64,000 nucleotides of DNA, taken from positions 108,052,479 through 108,116,478 of the forward strand of contig CM045997.1 in assembly GCA_025175895.1 (NCBI GenBank). The letters run 5' to 3'. This document shows, in pieces, positions 9,171-20,072 of the stretch (its first letter is position 1; each line of letters starts with the position of its first letter). The notes under the pieces were generated by a model. That model did not search any database, was not told the DNA's origin, and saw nothing but the letters and a program-made list of their open reading frames with translations. The position numbers and the translations under genes are program-made. This DNA comes from Wurfbainia villosa (taxonomy: Eukaryota > Streptophyta > Magnoliopsida > Zingiberales > Zingiberaceae).

Positions 9171-11266
9171 TGACGGCGTGCTAGGAGGCTCATTGGCTCC
9201 CATGTCCCCGGATTAAAATTTTCACTAATGAAAACTAATCCGGATGGGATGAGTTTTCTAAGCACAACCAATTCGTCGTCGTGCTAACGACTTGAGCGAT
9301 CGCTTGAACAAACTAGTTGTTCAAACAACATAACTCTTCTAGTCGGTTAGCCGCAGAAGAGACGACGGACGGATCGCCGGTTTTTGTGTTTATCTTCGGG
9401 GTCCATGATTATACAAATACATATAAATGTAAACTAGTATAATCAACACATACTAACATAAAGAACATAAGCTAGCATATCTTATCATAAGAGGATCAAG
9501 AATAAAGTTTGTAAAACTTTTATACCTCTTGGTCTTCTACCGTATGTCCCATCCTCCTCGTGGACGTCGTGTGGGCGAAGATCCTCCACGAGTTGAAGCT
9601 TCCTAGATCACGTTCTTCCCTTCCTTGCTCGCTCTGAACAAAGAGAAGAACCAAACAAAAACTCCTTCTCCTATCTAGAACCGACCACCGAGCCAAGGAG
9701 CTTGATATAGCTGCCGGCCAAGGAGTAGATGGTTGAGCACCGGCCAACCTTGAAAAAAGGTTGCCGCCGGCCAAGGAATGGATGGTTGAGCGCCGTCCAA
9801 CCTTGAAGCGATGTTGTCGCCGGCCACCAAGGTGGGAGATGGTTGAACGCCGGCCAACCTTGAAGCAATGTTGCCGCCGGCCACCAAGGAATGGGAGAAG
9901 GGATGAAGGGTATGGGCGCCGACCAAAACAAGGTGGAAGAAGATAAGCGCTGGCTTAATCCTTCCAAGAATTGCCGCCCAAGCCTTCTTTCAAACCCTAG
10001 CCGCCCAAACCAAAAATTTGATCTCCTTCTTGATATCCCAAGCCCAAACCCTTAGCCTCCCTTTTATAGAGTTAGGCTTAGGCCTCCTTTCAATCTCCAC
10101 CGTCGGATCTAGGGTTTTAATCTCAACCGTCGGATCTAGAAATTTAATCTCAACCGTCGGTTCTAGAGATTTAATCTCCACCGTTGGTTCTAGAGATTTA
10201 ATCTCAACCGTCGGATCTAGGGATTTAATCCCAACCGTCGGATCTAGAGAATTAATCTCAACCGTCGGATCTAGAGAATTAATCTCAACCGTCGATTCTA
10301 GGGATTTAATCCCAACCGTCGAATCTAGAGTTTTGTTTTCCATCATTGGATCTAGGCTCCATGAGGTTTATATTAGGCTACGATAGGGACCATGAGGAGG
10401 AGTTGGATCTTGGCCACCCGATGGATCGGAACCACACAAACTTGATCCATCAATGATGTTCCATTCCACTAGAGGATCATCATTGAACTACCTCACCAAC
10501 CCCCATAAATTAATATGGGCTCCATATATTATTTGTGCATCCATCTCTCCGTGTTTAAGATATCGAATGTTCGTCAATTAATTGATTTACTGACCATCAA
10601 TTAATTAACATCTAACTCATCGAGTAGTACCACTCAACCTTATCATCATGTTGACTAAGTCAACCTGCAGGGTTTACATGATGAATCTTATGAGCTCCTC
10701 AAGGGGACATCATCAACCTAATATATAGGACACGATTTCCTCCTATAATCAACGACACACCATGTAAATAATATCATTTCCTAACTTACCGGGCATATTG
10801 ATTTAATCCATCTAAATCTCACCCTTTGGTAAATCAAAGAAATAAATACTAAGTACATATGCCCGTTATTATATCGGGATTAAGAGCATGTACAACATAA
10901 TATCCGAGGTCCGATTCAATTATGTAGTCAGCAATAAATTGAATCACCTCTATGTCGGTCCTGCTCAATACACCTAATTGTACTAGTGTAACTCTATGTT
11001 CAAGACAAAACAATACCAAGCTACACTACAACCATGCCAATGGTTTGTCCAAAACCATCTTGGTTGTGAGTCTCTACTTATATTCTACAAGGGACTGATA
11101 ACATGATCTTCTGTGCCACACCAAGCACCATGTTATCTACAATGTAAAATGTTAGACAATATGCACACATATAATAAATATAAAGTACAAACAATGATCA
11201 TGTGATTCTTATTTCAAAATAAAATGTTCATACAAAAGAGCTACGCTTTCAGTATACATTCCAACA
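9171..11266 (-). repeat. Complete 5' LTR of element K
   Basis: 2096 bp, ending CATTCCAACA on the plus strand; sense start is TGTTGGAATGTATACTG. Contains about three 57-bp units (9720-9892) and nine 27-bp units (10098-10335). LTR G at 62988-64000 is the same family in the opposite orientation. Confidence 0.85.
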
Positions 11267-11271
11267 GCTCG

Positions 11272-11739
11272 TAAGTCAACGAGTTGGTTATTCATTAACC
11301 CGAGCTAATGGGTCAGCTCCGATTCTGACGGCCCAGAACCACTAAATCGACAGTTCAAACTGCGGGTTTCTGCGATTTATTTATTTTTTTAAATTAGTCA
11401 TTGGAACCATTGGTTCCAATGAGTTTTTTTAGACATTTTTGATGATCGAGATCATTTGATCAAGGGTTACGATTTAGTATCCGTTATACTCCAAATTCTA
11501 TATACAGGATGTTCATCGAATATTCTCTACTCTTCTCTTTCAATTTCACAATTTCAAATACTTCAAACTTTGATTATCTGATTTCAATGGAAGATAGTTC
11601 ATCTCGTTCTTGGAAAGACAAGGAGGTCTTTATTTCAAATATTGATCCTAAGTCCAAGGAGTTTCAATTCACCGATAATGAACTAGAGCAATTTATGACA
11701 CCTGACACAAAAGGAAATACCGTAATGGTTAGGGATCAT
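11272..11739 (+). other. Unassigned sequence with a short unrecognised reading frame
   Basis: GC-rich motifs (GACGGCCCAGAACC, CATTGGAACCATTGGTTCC) recall subterminal regions of plant hAT/Ac elements. A frame opening at 11509, or at the internal ATG MEDSSSRSWKDKEVF (11587), runs into LTR F at 11740, so any protein is cut after about 50-77 codons. I do not recognise it; it could be the N-terminus of a hAT transposase or chance. Confidence 0.25.
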
Positions 11740-12358
11740 TGTCGACGCTAGAGAGGGAGGGGTGAATAGCGTTTCTCGATTTCGATTGCATTGGTAGTGC
11801 TTATCTATAATTCGTTAGCGCAGCGGAAATATAAAATAACATAAACGAAAACAACACAAGCACTACACAAGTTTTTACGTGGTTTGGAACCTACAGTTCC
11901 TACTCTACAGCGGCGCTCTAATGATCTACTCTTACTATATGAACTTCTTCTTCTCGACAACAAATATTGTTGATCGCTTACAACAAGCACTACATAAGTT
12001 TTTACGTGGTTTGGAACCTACAGTTCCTACTCCACGGCGGCGCTCTAATGATCTACCCTTGCTATGAACTTCTTCTTCTCGACAACAAATATTGTTGATC
12101 GCTCTAATGTTCCAACAAATATTGATGGGGTGGAGAAACCTCTTACAAGAGCTTACAACAAGACAAGCAAATACAAATGAAAAGAAATGAATGAAATACA
12201 AGAAACACTTTACAAAGATTGCTTGATCACTTGTTTAGTTGCTTTGAGATGCTTTTGAAGACATGAAATGCAGTAGCACTTTGCCTCAAAATCGTCCAAG
12301 AACCGCTGCGAAATTCTCTCCGAAGTCTTGCTTTTATAATCTTCACGTTGGGCTGGAT
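11740..12358 (-). mobile_element. Solo LTR F, left part
   Basis: Begins TGTCGACGCTAGAG and reads like the reverse complement of a copia LTR end. It continues at 38915 after insertion B, whose TGGAT duplication is at 12354-12358 and 38910-38914. The two parts make an LTR of about 1.8 kb ending CTCCAACA at 40080. Flanks ATCAT / ATCTG match only 3 of 5, so a mutated target duplication or a partial element are both possible. No coding sequence is associated. Confidence 0.65.
11861..12113. repeat. 126-bp tandem duplication in LTR F
   Basis: Two copies in which GTTTTTACGTGGTTTGGAAC and CTTCTTCTTCTCGACAAC recur about 126 bp apart, with small indels. Confidence 0.8.
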
Positions 12359-12790
12359 TGTTGGTACAGGGGCACCAGATAATCGAACCTAGGTTTTGAT
12401 TATGGCAAAGATCCAAAGTTAAGGTCATATTGTTATCTCATGAGCTGAATTAAGTGTGTAGGAAATGGTTAATCTAAGACGAAAGTCAGCGACACCCGGA
12501 GAATCCCGAGTCGGGAAACCGTGGTAGTCGGGCGACACCGGGGGAACTTCGTGGGAGTCGAAGAACCTAGGTGGAAGACCGGAAGCAAAGCGACAGGTCA
12601 TAAAAGACCAGAGGTAAGCACGAGTGCGAAGAGAGATGGTAAGGTCGTGTCCTCTGTACGAGGACGACCGTAGATGGCGATCCGACTAAGACTTCCATTG
12701 GAAGGTCTAGGTCGAGATCGAACGGTAAGGAACCGTTATATTTATCATTTTCCGTGCTAACCTCTTACTGCAGGGAAGTGGCCAGGATGA

Positions 12791-12821
12791 CAGTCGACTG
12801 ATGGAAGGCATCAGTCGACTG
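12791..12821. promoter_or_regulatory. Paired CAGTCGACTG palindromes, 21 bp apart, in B 5' LTR
   Basis: Perfect 10-bp palindromes at 12791-12800 and 12812-12821, separated by ATGGAAGGCAT, about 145 bp upstream of the TATA box. E's 3' LTR has the same pair at the same spacing (58258 and 58279). Candidate protein-binding pair; no binding evidence. Confidence 0.5.
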
Positions 12822-12962
12822 ATGGCGACGAATCAGCCTTTTGCACTAGGTCAAAATGGATAATGTTTGACGCGGTCACTTCGCGATAAGATAAGATGTC
12901 ACCTCGTGATCAGTTCCAAAAGTTGAGGATTTCCATCTAGACTTATTCCAAGGCACAAGTCT

Positions 12963-12969
12963 ATAAAAG
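12963..12969 (+). promoter_or_regulatory. TATA box in B 5' LTR
   Basis: TATAAAA in AGTCTATAAAAGGAGGGG, conserved at 38453-38459 in the 3' LTR and in reverse in element A. Confidence 0.55.
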
Positions 12970-13425
12970 GAGGGGAGGACTCCAACCCAAATATCATCAT
13001 CTTGCTCTTAAAGTGCTCCCACAATGCCAAAGCTCAAAACGCCGTAACGTCATAATGTCGACTCAATGCCAAGTTCAGAATCTCCTCGTCGACAACAAGT
13101 ATTATTTTTATTTACTGTATTCGTGGTTTTAATCGTAACAAGGTGAGGTAGGCTTGTTGTCTCATCCTCGTGCTTTCGTTTTTGTGATCGTTTTCCCCTA
13201 CCTCCAACGAAGAGGAGACTTTATAGTGGATTGCCCCTTCGTACGTGGTCAAGGATCGCGGACCCTTAGAGTAGCAACCGTTGGGTTGTGAACCAAGTAA
13301 AAATAAAGTGCCTATTTATTTTTTGTTCTTTTACTTTCCGCTGCGTTTAAGTTGAATCAAACGAAAAGACGAAAAGTTTTACGTTCGCTATTCACCCCCT
13401 TAGCGACGCTTCTCGATCCAACAAT

Positions 13426-13437
13426 TGGTATCAGAGC
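13426..13437 (+). other. Primer binding site of element B
   Basis: TGGTATCAGAGC, two bases after the LTR end, complementary to the 3' end of initiator-Met tRNA. It marks plus-strand orientation. Confidence 0.95.
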
Positions 13438-14339
13438 GGGGGCGCTAAGATTTGGTGAAACAACCAATCTAGCACTTTTTGTGTCACGCCCCGAGAGTAT
13501 GCCGAGCCGAAAAGTAAACGGACGACATCTCCCCTGTACGTGGCAACACATCATGTTAATACAAGGCCCTTGGGCCCACAATAACAATAACATATACAAA
13601 TTTAAACATAACAACATAACAAAGCACAACGGAAACAACACAACGACATAACAACATACACACAATGCATACCGGTATGACTAACATTACGACATATTGA
13701 AAACATCGTCAAAACCCGCACCAACAAATGCGTACATCAACAATGTCAAACACACATCCACAAACTAAATCCGGATCGATATAAGAAACATCCAAAAACA
13801 ACGGAAATATAAAACCAAGACGGGACCCTCGGAAGTGAGATGAGATGATGTCAGCCAGCAATGCTCCAAGCCGTCACGAAGACTTCTACCTGTTACCTGG
13901 CGATAGGAAACTCAGAGTTGGTGGTGGTGAGTATAACTCAGCGGTAATAGGAAAGAACATGTATATATCAAATATAATATGTAATTCAATAATATGCATG
14001 TACATCAGGTAAACACCAGCATAATAAACATATACATGCATATATCTTCTAAACAAAATGAACAACGTAAAGTGCAGACATACCTGAAAGTCTGCTACGC
14101 TACATATGTCCAACCTGAGTATGTATCCACAATATATAACATGAAGAGTAATACTAACTCACACTATAATCATGATACAGGTCAATGGTATCTAATGGTC
14201 CGACCAACAAGTATACAGGTATCCGACACAACCGTATAACAGATGCGAGTAGCATGTATGAAGATGATGTACAACCAAATGCAGCAAGCATAATACAATC
14301 AACTTCAACATCACAATAAGCATATATATATAGACTGCA

Positions 14340-14408
14340 TCTATATATATATACTAATCACAATCATATATATATATATATATATACATGCATATATGTA
14401 TATATGGT
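14340..14408. repeat. TA-rich microsatellite
   Basis: Nearly pure TA/TATG tracts with ACATGCATATATG palindromes; within solo LTR S. Confidence 0.9.
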
Positions 14409-14689
14409 AATATGTAAAAATGTCATAAGTCACAGTAATGCAGTATGCATGGTCATGCCGGCTCACCCTAAAGCTACCATGACCCCAGTGTGGCCTCGGT
14501 GGCTCGACATGATAACTGTCCCAACTCAACACCAACCACTACTCTCGAGTGGCCGAGTGGATAGTATGATCGAGTAGCATATAAGCATAAAGAGAAAGCT
14601 ACTCGACGGGGGTCCCTGCTGTTGGCCACTCCAACAGTCACTACCTATGATTGGTCGAGTGCCACACACGCAGGACAACGACATACAAA

Positions 14690-14772
14690 TCCAACTACCA
14701 CCGTCTATAGTGGTAGAGTGTGACACAATAAATACTCTTCCCTCACACCAGTTACTCCTCCTATGAGTAACC
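14690..14772. other. Short hairpins with different arms in S
   Basis: CTACCAC..GTGGTAG (about 14695-14716) and GTTACTC..GAGTAAC (about 14749-14769), 7-bp stems with 7-8 nt loops that include CTAT. They precede the 41-bp hairpin repeats and have similar shape but unrelated arm sequence. Confidence 0.5.
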
Positions 14773-14880
14773 ATGGAGGCAAGATGACTGACGACTCTCT
14801 CGACCACAAGGGAGACCTAATCGCCAGCATGTATGTAAATGACATGAATGCATAGTCACACATACAGACATCCACCACAG

Positions 14881-15044
14881 ACTCTATTCTACAGAGAGTC
14901 ATACCAATCTGATCAATACACTCTCTATCCTGCAGAGAGTCGTACTCAACTGATTATAACACTCTCTATCCTGTAGAGAGTCATACTCGACTGATCAATG
15001 CACTCTCCATCCTGCAGAGAGTCGTACACATCTGATCATAACAA
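14881..15044. repeat. 41-bp tandem repeat, four copies, each a hairpin
   Basis: Copies are 41 bp apart (AGAGAGTC at 14893, 14934, 14975, 15016). Each holds ACTCTCTATCCTGCAGAGAGT, a 6-bp stem (ACTCTC/GAGAGT) followed by a CTGATCA-like motif. Within solo LTR S. Confidence 0.85.
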
Positions 15045-17015
15045 GTTAGGACCATCGATCCGTAGCGACACACTATCACAATTCACATGACCATTTATAC
15101 AACACATGATCGGTAATAAATATGCAACATAAGGATATTGGAATCAATCCTACGTTCAGGACATTACCTACCCACGGATGACCTTTTTCCCAATTTACAA
15201 ATCAGGTCATCATCCGTACTCCACTATTTACACATAACTAAGCAATTATAGGTTTACATACATCACATCTGTAACTCCTAATCATAATGAAGGAAAATGT
15301 GATAACGACAATAGAACATTTAAGGCCAAAGACAAAGTGTCAAGCACAAGAATAAATAAGAGTGGATTTAAGGTCAAAGTGATAATAATATGAAGTTATA
15401 TACTTCAGGATTTAGCTACTACCTGACCAAGGTAGGAAATTACCCACCTGCTATCAAGTTCGTAATCATGAAATCTTCACGCCCGCGGACCTATCTCGTA
15501 TCCACGTCCTGCACATATCAAACATTATGGTTAAGTACAAGCATACAACTAATATTCAACCAAATTCTCATTAACATCTCGATCACACACACTTCGTAAC
15601 CCCGACTATTTCTCCGTGAGTACAACATCTCGATACACCCTCCAAACATATCCAAACCATTCATAGCTCATTTACAACCATTCACAACTCATGCATAGCC
15701 TTCACAGCTCATGCACAACCTTCACAGTAATCTGCTGTAACAACATCACCAACAAGATAAATGGTAAAATCAATCCTCAATCACAACACCTAACTTACAG
15801 TTTTCCTATACTGCATGTAACTCCAACATTAACACCATTACCACTATAATAATAGACAAGATTCCGATTGCATAACCTTAATGCATCAAGATCCACTTAC
15901 CTCACTCAGCCACAACCATTTACAACTTACCTCAATGAAACAGCCACACACAATCACTCTCAGTGTCATTCACAACCCCTTTCACCACCACGACAAAGCC
16001 ATTCCCAGAGCATCACAAACAGGTTTTCAATCACACCATACATGTAATATAAAGCTAACTGAACTCACCCTTCAATCCCTCGGTCACCAAACAGCTTAGA
16101 TCCATGCCCACAGCTTCAAAAATCGGTGATACCCCGCTGCCAAAAATAGAACATTCCAGTCACAGTTGTGAATCGAGGTATCTCAACACCACTTCACAAA
16201 TTCGATGATCTTACCGAGGACTTTATCTCCCAACGCAGCAACCACAAATTTCCAGCACGTAGACAACCCCCTTCTCGAGCCAAGTTGTTCACCGTGAATA
16301 GCTCAACGCCAAAGTGTTGCTGCCCTATCGCCACCGAATTAGGAGCTATAAAGAAAAATGAAATCAGAGATGAAGGGCTGCATCACCTCACCTAGCAATC
16401 GCAAAAATTGGGCAGAGGCGACTCCCAACCAAATAGCCACGAAGCCACTGCTGATTCCCTTCTCTAAATGAACACTCGCCCGAATCACCTTCGGCGACGC
16501 TACTTGGTAACCTTCTCCCCGGTTGGATCTCCCACCGGAATAAGGCATCGGCGGCGAGCAAAGAAGTTGAGGAGGGAAAGATCGGTTGACGCCATTGTCC
16601 CATCAGTCGGCCAAGGAGGTCGATGACCTGCTGGGACGGAAGGCTCAAGATCTGGGCGATAAAACAGCGAGATCGCTCGGTGAGGAAGAGAAGAAGAAGA
16701 CGTCGGCGCTGAGAAGGAGAGGAATCGCGTCGGGAAGGAATGGGAGAAGGCAGCGCTCGGTATTAATAGGTGATAAGAAACCGAAGAAAATGGAAAACGG
16801 AAAGAAATGGCTCGGCGTGGAGAAAAGGATGGGTTGGGTTTAATAGCAACGGGTAGGGTTTAAATCCAATAAGACTAAATGTTAGATCCACTTACACCCA
16901 TTTAAATTAAGCCAAGGTTAGGTTTAATTAAATCCCTAACCATCCCTAAAAAAAATTAATTAACCCACTAATAAAATTACCCCTTTAGCCATCTATTGCG
17001 GTATTTTACATTTTG

Positions 17016-17445
17016 GCTTTCTTTTCGTATTTTTTGATTCGTGTTTTTTTATTTTTTTCTCCCCACTACTAATCTAAGACGAAGTCTTGGTACTCTTCTT
17101 TTGGTTGTGTATTTGCAAGTATTCGCTTTTGGAGTAGCCGACGGTAAAATGATCATAACTTTTTATACAAGTGGACCCACAAAACGTTCTACCCACCAAA
17201 TCGAAGCTCTCTGAGAAATCTACACTTCTTATGAGGGTTTACCCTTGTAACAAGCTGTCTTCATCCCCAAAAACCAATGTTTAGTACACTTTCGGAGACA
17301 TCGAAGGTCGTAAATTTCTAGTTTTTGTTTAGTTTTTTATTTTTTCGTTTATTTCTGTTTATTTCTTATTATTTCCCACATTACTAATCCAAGACCAAGT
17401 CTTGGAATTTCTCTTGGTTTTTATTTGTGTTTTGCAAGATAATTT
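17016..17445 (+). other. Element B leader between S and gag
   Basis: T-rich untranslated sequence with two related stretches around CTAATCTAAGACGAAGTCTT (17070) and CTAATCCAAGACCAAGTCTT (17385). It continues the leader that starts at the primer site. Confidence 0.6.
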
Positions 17446-18262
17446 ATGGCTCACATTGAGGGGTATAGCACCACCCGACCTCCGTTCTTTGACGAAAATG
17501 ATTTCCGTTATTGGAAAGGTCGGATGGAGTGTTTCTTGAAAACACAAGTTGAGACTTGGATAATAATCCAAACCGACTTTGCTCTACCCACCAATGATCA
17601 AGGGGAACCCTTGGATTTCGACAAGTGGACCAATGCAACTAAGAGGCAAATCGAAGATGATGCAAAAGCAACCCAAGTATTGCAATGCGGCTTGTCCAAG
17701 GAGGAGCTCAACCAAATTGGACCATTCATTAGCGCCAAAGACCTCTGGAACAAATTAATTGATCTACACGAAGGGGTGTCCGATGCTAAGGTATGTAAAA
17801 GAGATTTACTTTTAAATAAACTGTATAATCTAAAGATGCAGGATCATGAGACCGCTTCACAACTCCATGTGCGGATCCAAGACATCTTGAATGACCTACA
17901 TATCATCGGACAAAAGGTAGATAATCGAGACATAATAAGGTACGCTCTTAATGCTTTTTCTAGGACCACCTTGTGGGCATCCATGGTTGATGTCTACAAG
18001 GTATCTAAAGATTTATCTAAGATTAGGTTAGATGATTTTTTTTCAGAATTTGAGTTACATGAACAAACTAATGCGGTCTCGATCGAGAAAGGTGTAGCGT
18101 TGTTTGCAGGATGAAGACGAAAAGCAAAGAGTCCCGAAGAAGAAGAATCCGAATCAAAAGGTGAATCCGAATAGGAATCCAAAGAGGAGATGGAGGCCGA
18201 ACTAGTCAATCTAGTTCGGAGGATCATCAAAAAGAAAAGGGAGCAATTGAAGAGCAAGAAAC
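17446..18262 (+). pseudogene. Element B gag, N-terminal part
   Basis: Starts MAHIEGYSTTRPPFFDENDF (ATG at 17446) and is open for 222 codons to a TGA at 18112. It shows the copia Gag core: YWKGRMECFLKTQVETWI near the N-terminus, ISAKDLWNKLIDLHEGVSDA in the middle, then LNKLYNLKMQDHETASQLHV and SKDLSKIRLDDFFSEFELHE. The matching Gags of A and C read GSRKKK where B has a stop, so the TGA is a nonsense change; a TAG follows in the acidic region. The frame is then broken by element D, with GAAAC duplicated at 18258-18262 and 36033-36037. Gag would form the particle; this copy is inactive. Confidence 0.85.
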
Positions 18263-20059
18263 TGTTAGTGAAAGCCCTAGAGTCAATCATGTGATGATTG
18301 TTGTATGGACTTTATTGTATCATATTCCTATTTATAAAGGCATGGTTATTATATTTACTTGTATTGGTGCCAAATAACTAAGTATAATAACGTCCTTGAA
18401 TAGTAGGTTCTTATCTATATCAATCGATTGGTTGAATCGATAAATGAGATGATATAGAGAACACTACTCTTAATCATTCCTAGTCAAGTATTAACATTCA
18501 GGGATAATGTTAATGCATAGAGAATAGCATGTAGGTCAACACGATGGCTTGATCTCACAAGTCATGGATATGAGATATCAAGTTGACACATGGGTATGCA
18601 TTGGAGAATGTAGACTGAATGATTCGCCATGAGAAAGTATCATGGATAATTATATGAGTGTCATATACTTTCTCATGTGGCTATTAGTATGACTATTAGT
18701 CCTTAGACCTAAAGTCACCATGGTTCCCTACATAAGGAGTTGCATACTTTGGCTTCGTCAAACGTCACCCGTAAATGGGTGGACTATAAAGGCGATTACT
18801 GGGTATGTGACAAATTATGCGGAGGGATGTGAGTGATGTAGATGAGATCTATCCCTCCTATATGACGGGAGAGACATCGTTATTCTTGATAGAGTGAGAC
18901 CACGAAGTGCATGACCATGCCCAAATGAGTCAATATGAGATATTAAGCTCATTTGATTAGAGTGAGTTTACTTGGAGTTCAAGATATAGATTGTACCGAG
19001 GATGACACGATCTATGCCTCAATTGGTCAATCTAGATGTCAAGGATAGAGGGACATTGTCACATATTATGAGAGTCACAATTAGTAGTCACAAAGGTGAT
19101 GTTGGAGCTCAACATTCTTGTAACTTGGGTAGCAATGATGTATTGCTAGATACCGCTCATTGCTTATGTTCCTAAATCGGTTTAGGGACATTGTCAATGT
19201 TACAAGAACCTATAGGGTCACACACAAAGGGCAATTAGATGAAGATTAGGTTCATATGATGAACCATGAGGATTAGGTTCATGTGATGAACCAAATTGGA
19301 TTAAGAGTAATCCAAATTAGACTAATTGAGTTAGACTCAAGTTGATTCAAGTGTTGAATGAGTCTAATTTAAATTTGATTTATTTAGTCAATTTAAATTA
19401 ATGAATAGAGATTCATTAAATCAAATTGACTTGAATCAAGTGGTTGGATTTGATCAACCATGGGAGATAAGAGGTCAAGTTTGACTTGACTTGAGAGGGA
19501 AGATGAAAGGTCAAGTTTGACTTGACCAAATGTCATGTCATGATGATGACTTGGCATGGCTGGCCAATGATGATGCTCCACATCATCATGGACACATCAT
19601 GGGGTGCCACCTCATGAGGGAGACCAAGAGCCATTGGTTCTTGGAGTTACATGCATGCATGTAACCCCCTTATAGTGGGTTATGAAAGTGTTAAGTTAAG
19701 TGGTGTAACTTCATCTTCTTCCTTGGTTTTTCCTCTCTTGCTCTCCCAATCCTTGGCCGAAATTTCCATGAGTGCTAGCACACTCTAGGTTGAGTTTCTC
19801 CACCATTTGTCCGTGTGGATACCAATAGAGGAGTGTACACTTGACACTCTTGAGTTCCGGCAAGCTTTTGGACGAGCGGGATAAGCGAAGGGCGTCGCTA
19901 CGAGGGTAACACTCTCAATTTCTAGATCTAAGGTAGATCTAGGTTTACTTAGCACATACATGTTTTTTATTTTAATATATCTTCGCACGGATCCGTGGCC
20001 GGGGCTTCCGAGGTTTCTGCAACGCAAAAAGCGATTTTTGCGGCTCGGAAAACCCAACA
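18263..20059 (+). repeat. 5' LTR of element D
   Basis: TGTTAGTGAAAGCCC...GAAAACCCAACA, 1797 bp. Against the 3' LTR it has an extra 17-bp stretch 10 bases in, and about 35 extra bases near 19955-19990. Palindromes include GGTTCATATGATGAACC and GTCAAGTTTGACTTGAC. Short frames on either strand are repeated in both LTRs and are not genes. Confidence 0.9.
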
Positions 20060-20060
20060 G

Positions 20061-20072
20061 TGGTATTAGAGC
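20061..20072 (+). other. Primer binding site of element D
   Basis: TGGTATTAGAGC, one change (C to T) from the initiator-Met tRNA complement, one base after the LTR end. Confidence 0.9.

Larger units (their letters stand above)
7571..11266 (-). mobile_element. Element K: copia deletion derivative (LTR - primer site - truncated LTR)
   Basis: Exact 5-bp target duplication GCTCG at 7566-7570 and 11267-11271. Read on the minus strand: a full LTR (11266 to 9171), TT, primer site complement at 9157-9168, about 150 bp of leader, then a second LTR (9004 to 7571) lacking its first roughly 760 bp. All of gag and pol is gone. At the internal junction the 14-mer CATCATTGAACTAC occurs twice (8982-8995 and 9007-9020), suggesting a deletion between short repeats. 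Long open frames here come from in-frame minisatellites and are not genes. Confidence 0.85.
12359..13423 (+). repeat. 5' LTR of element B
   Basis: Starts TGTTGGTACAGGGGC, ends CTCGATCCAACA. TATA box at 12963-12969. Close to the 3' LTR except for about 90 bp (12748-12835) upstream of the TATA box, which carries two CAGTCGACTG palindromes where the 3' LTR carries CGATCG palindromes. Confidence 0.9.
13482..17010 (-). mobile_element. S: 3.5 kb solo LTR inserted in B leader
   Basis: Begins TGTCACGCCCCGAG, ends GGTATTTTACA, flanked by exact 5-bp duplications TTTTG (13477-13481 and 17011-17015). No gag or pol frame inside, so a solo LTR (or a non-coding element) is the simplest reading. GGGGCGTGACA is a familiar LTR 3' end of large-LTR Ty3/gypsy Tekay/Del chromoviruses, giving minus orientation and that assignment as a guess. 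It holds AT microsatellites, short hairpins and a 41-bp repeat. Confidence 0.75.

Noticed and set aside
13426..13437. tRNA gene fragment at TGGTATCAGAGC
   Set aside because: Only the 12-nt tRNA 3'-end complement is present, right beside an LTR; it is a primer binding site.
13352..13665. Open frames of about 100 codons on both strands
   Set aside because: They straddle the LTR end, primer site and the edge of solo LTR S, so they cannot be one gene.
13482..17010. A protein-coding gene between B's primer site and gag
   Set aside because: TG...CA ends and exact TTTTG duplications show a 3.5-kb solo LTR; frames inside are short and unrelated.
13360..17445. Different element continuing after S
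   Set aside because: Leader sequence on both sides of S belongs to B; primer site on the left and gag ATG on the right fit one leader.
19393..19581. 62-codon minus-strand frame, repeated at 35396-35584
   Set aside because: It is in both LTRs of element D and has no recognisable product.
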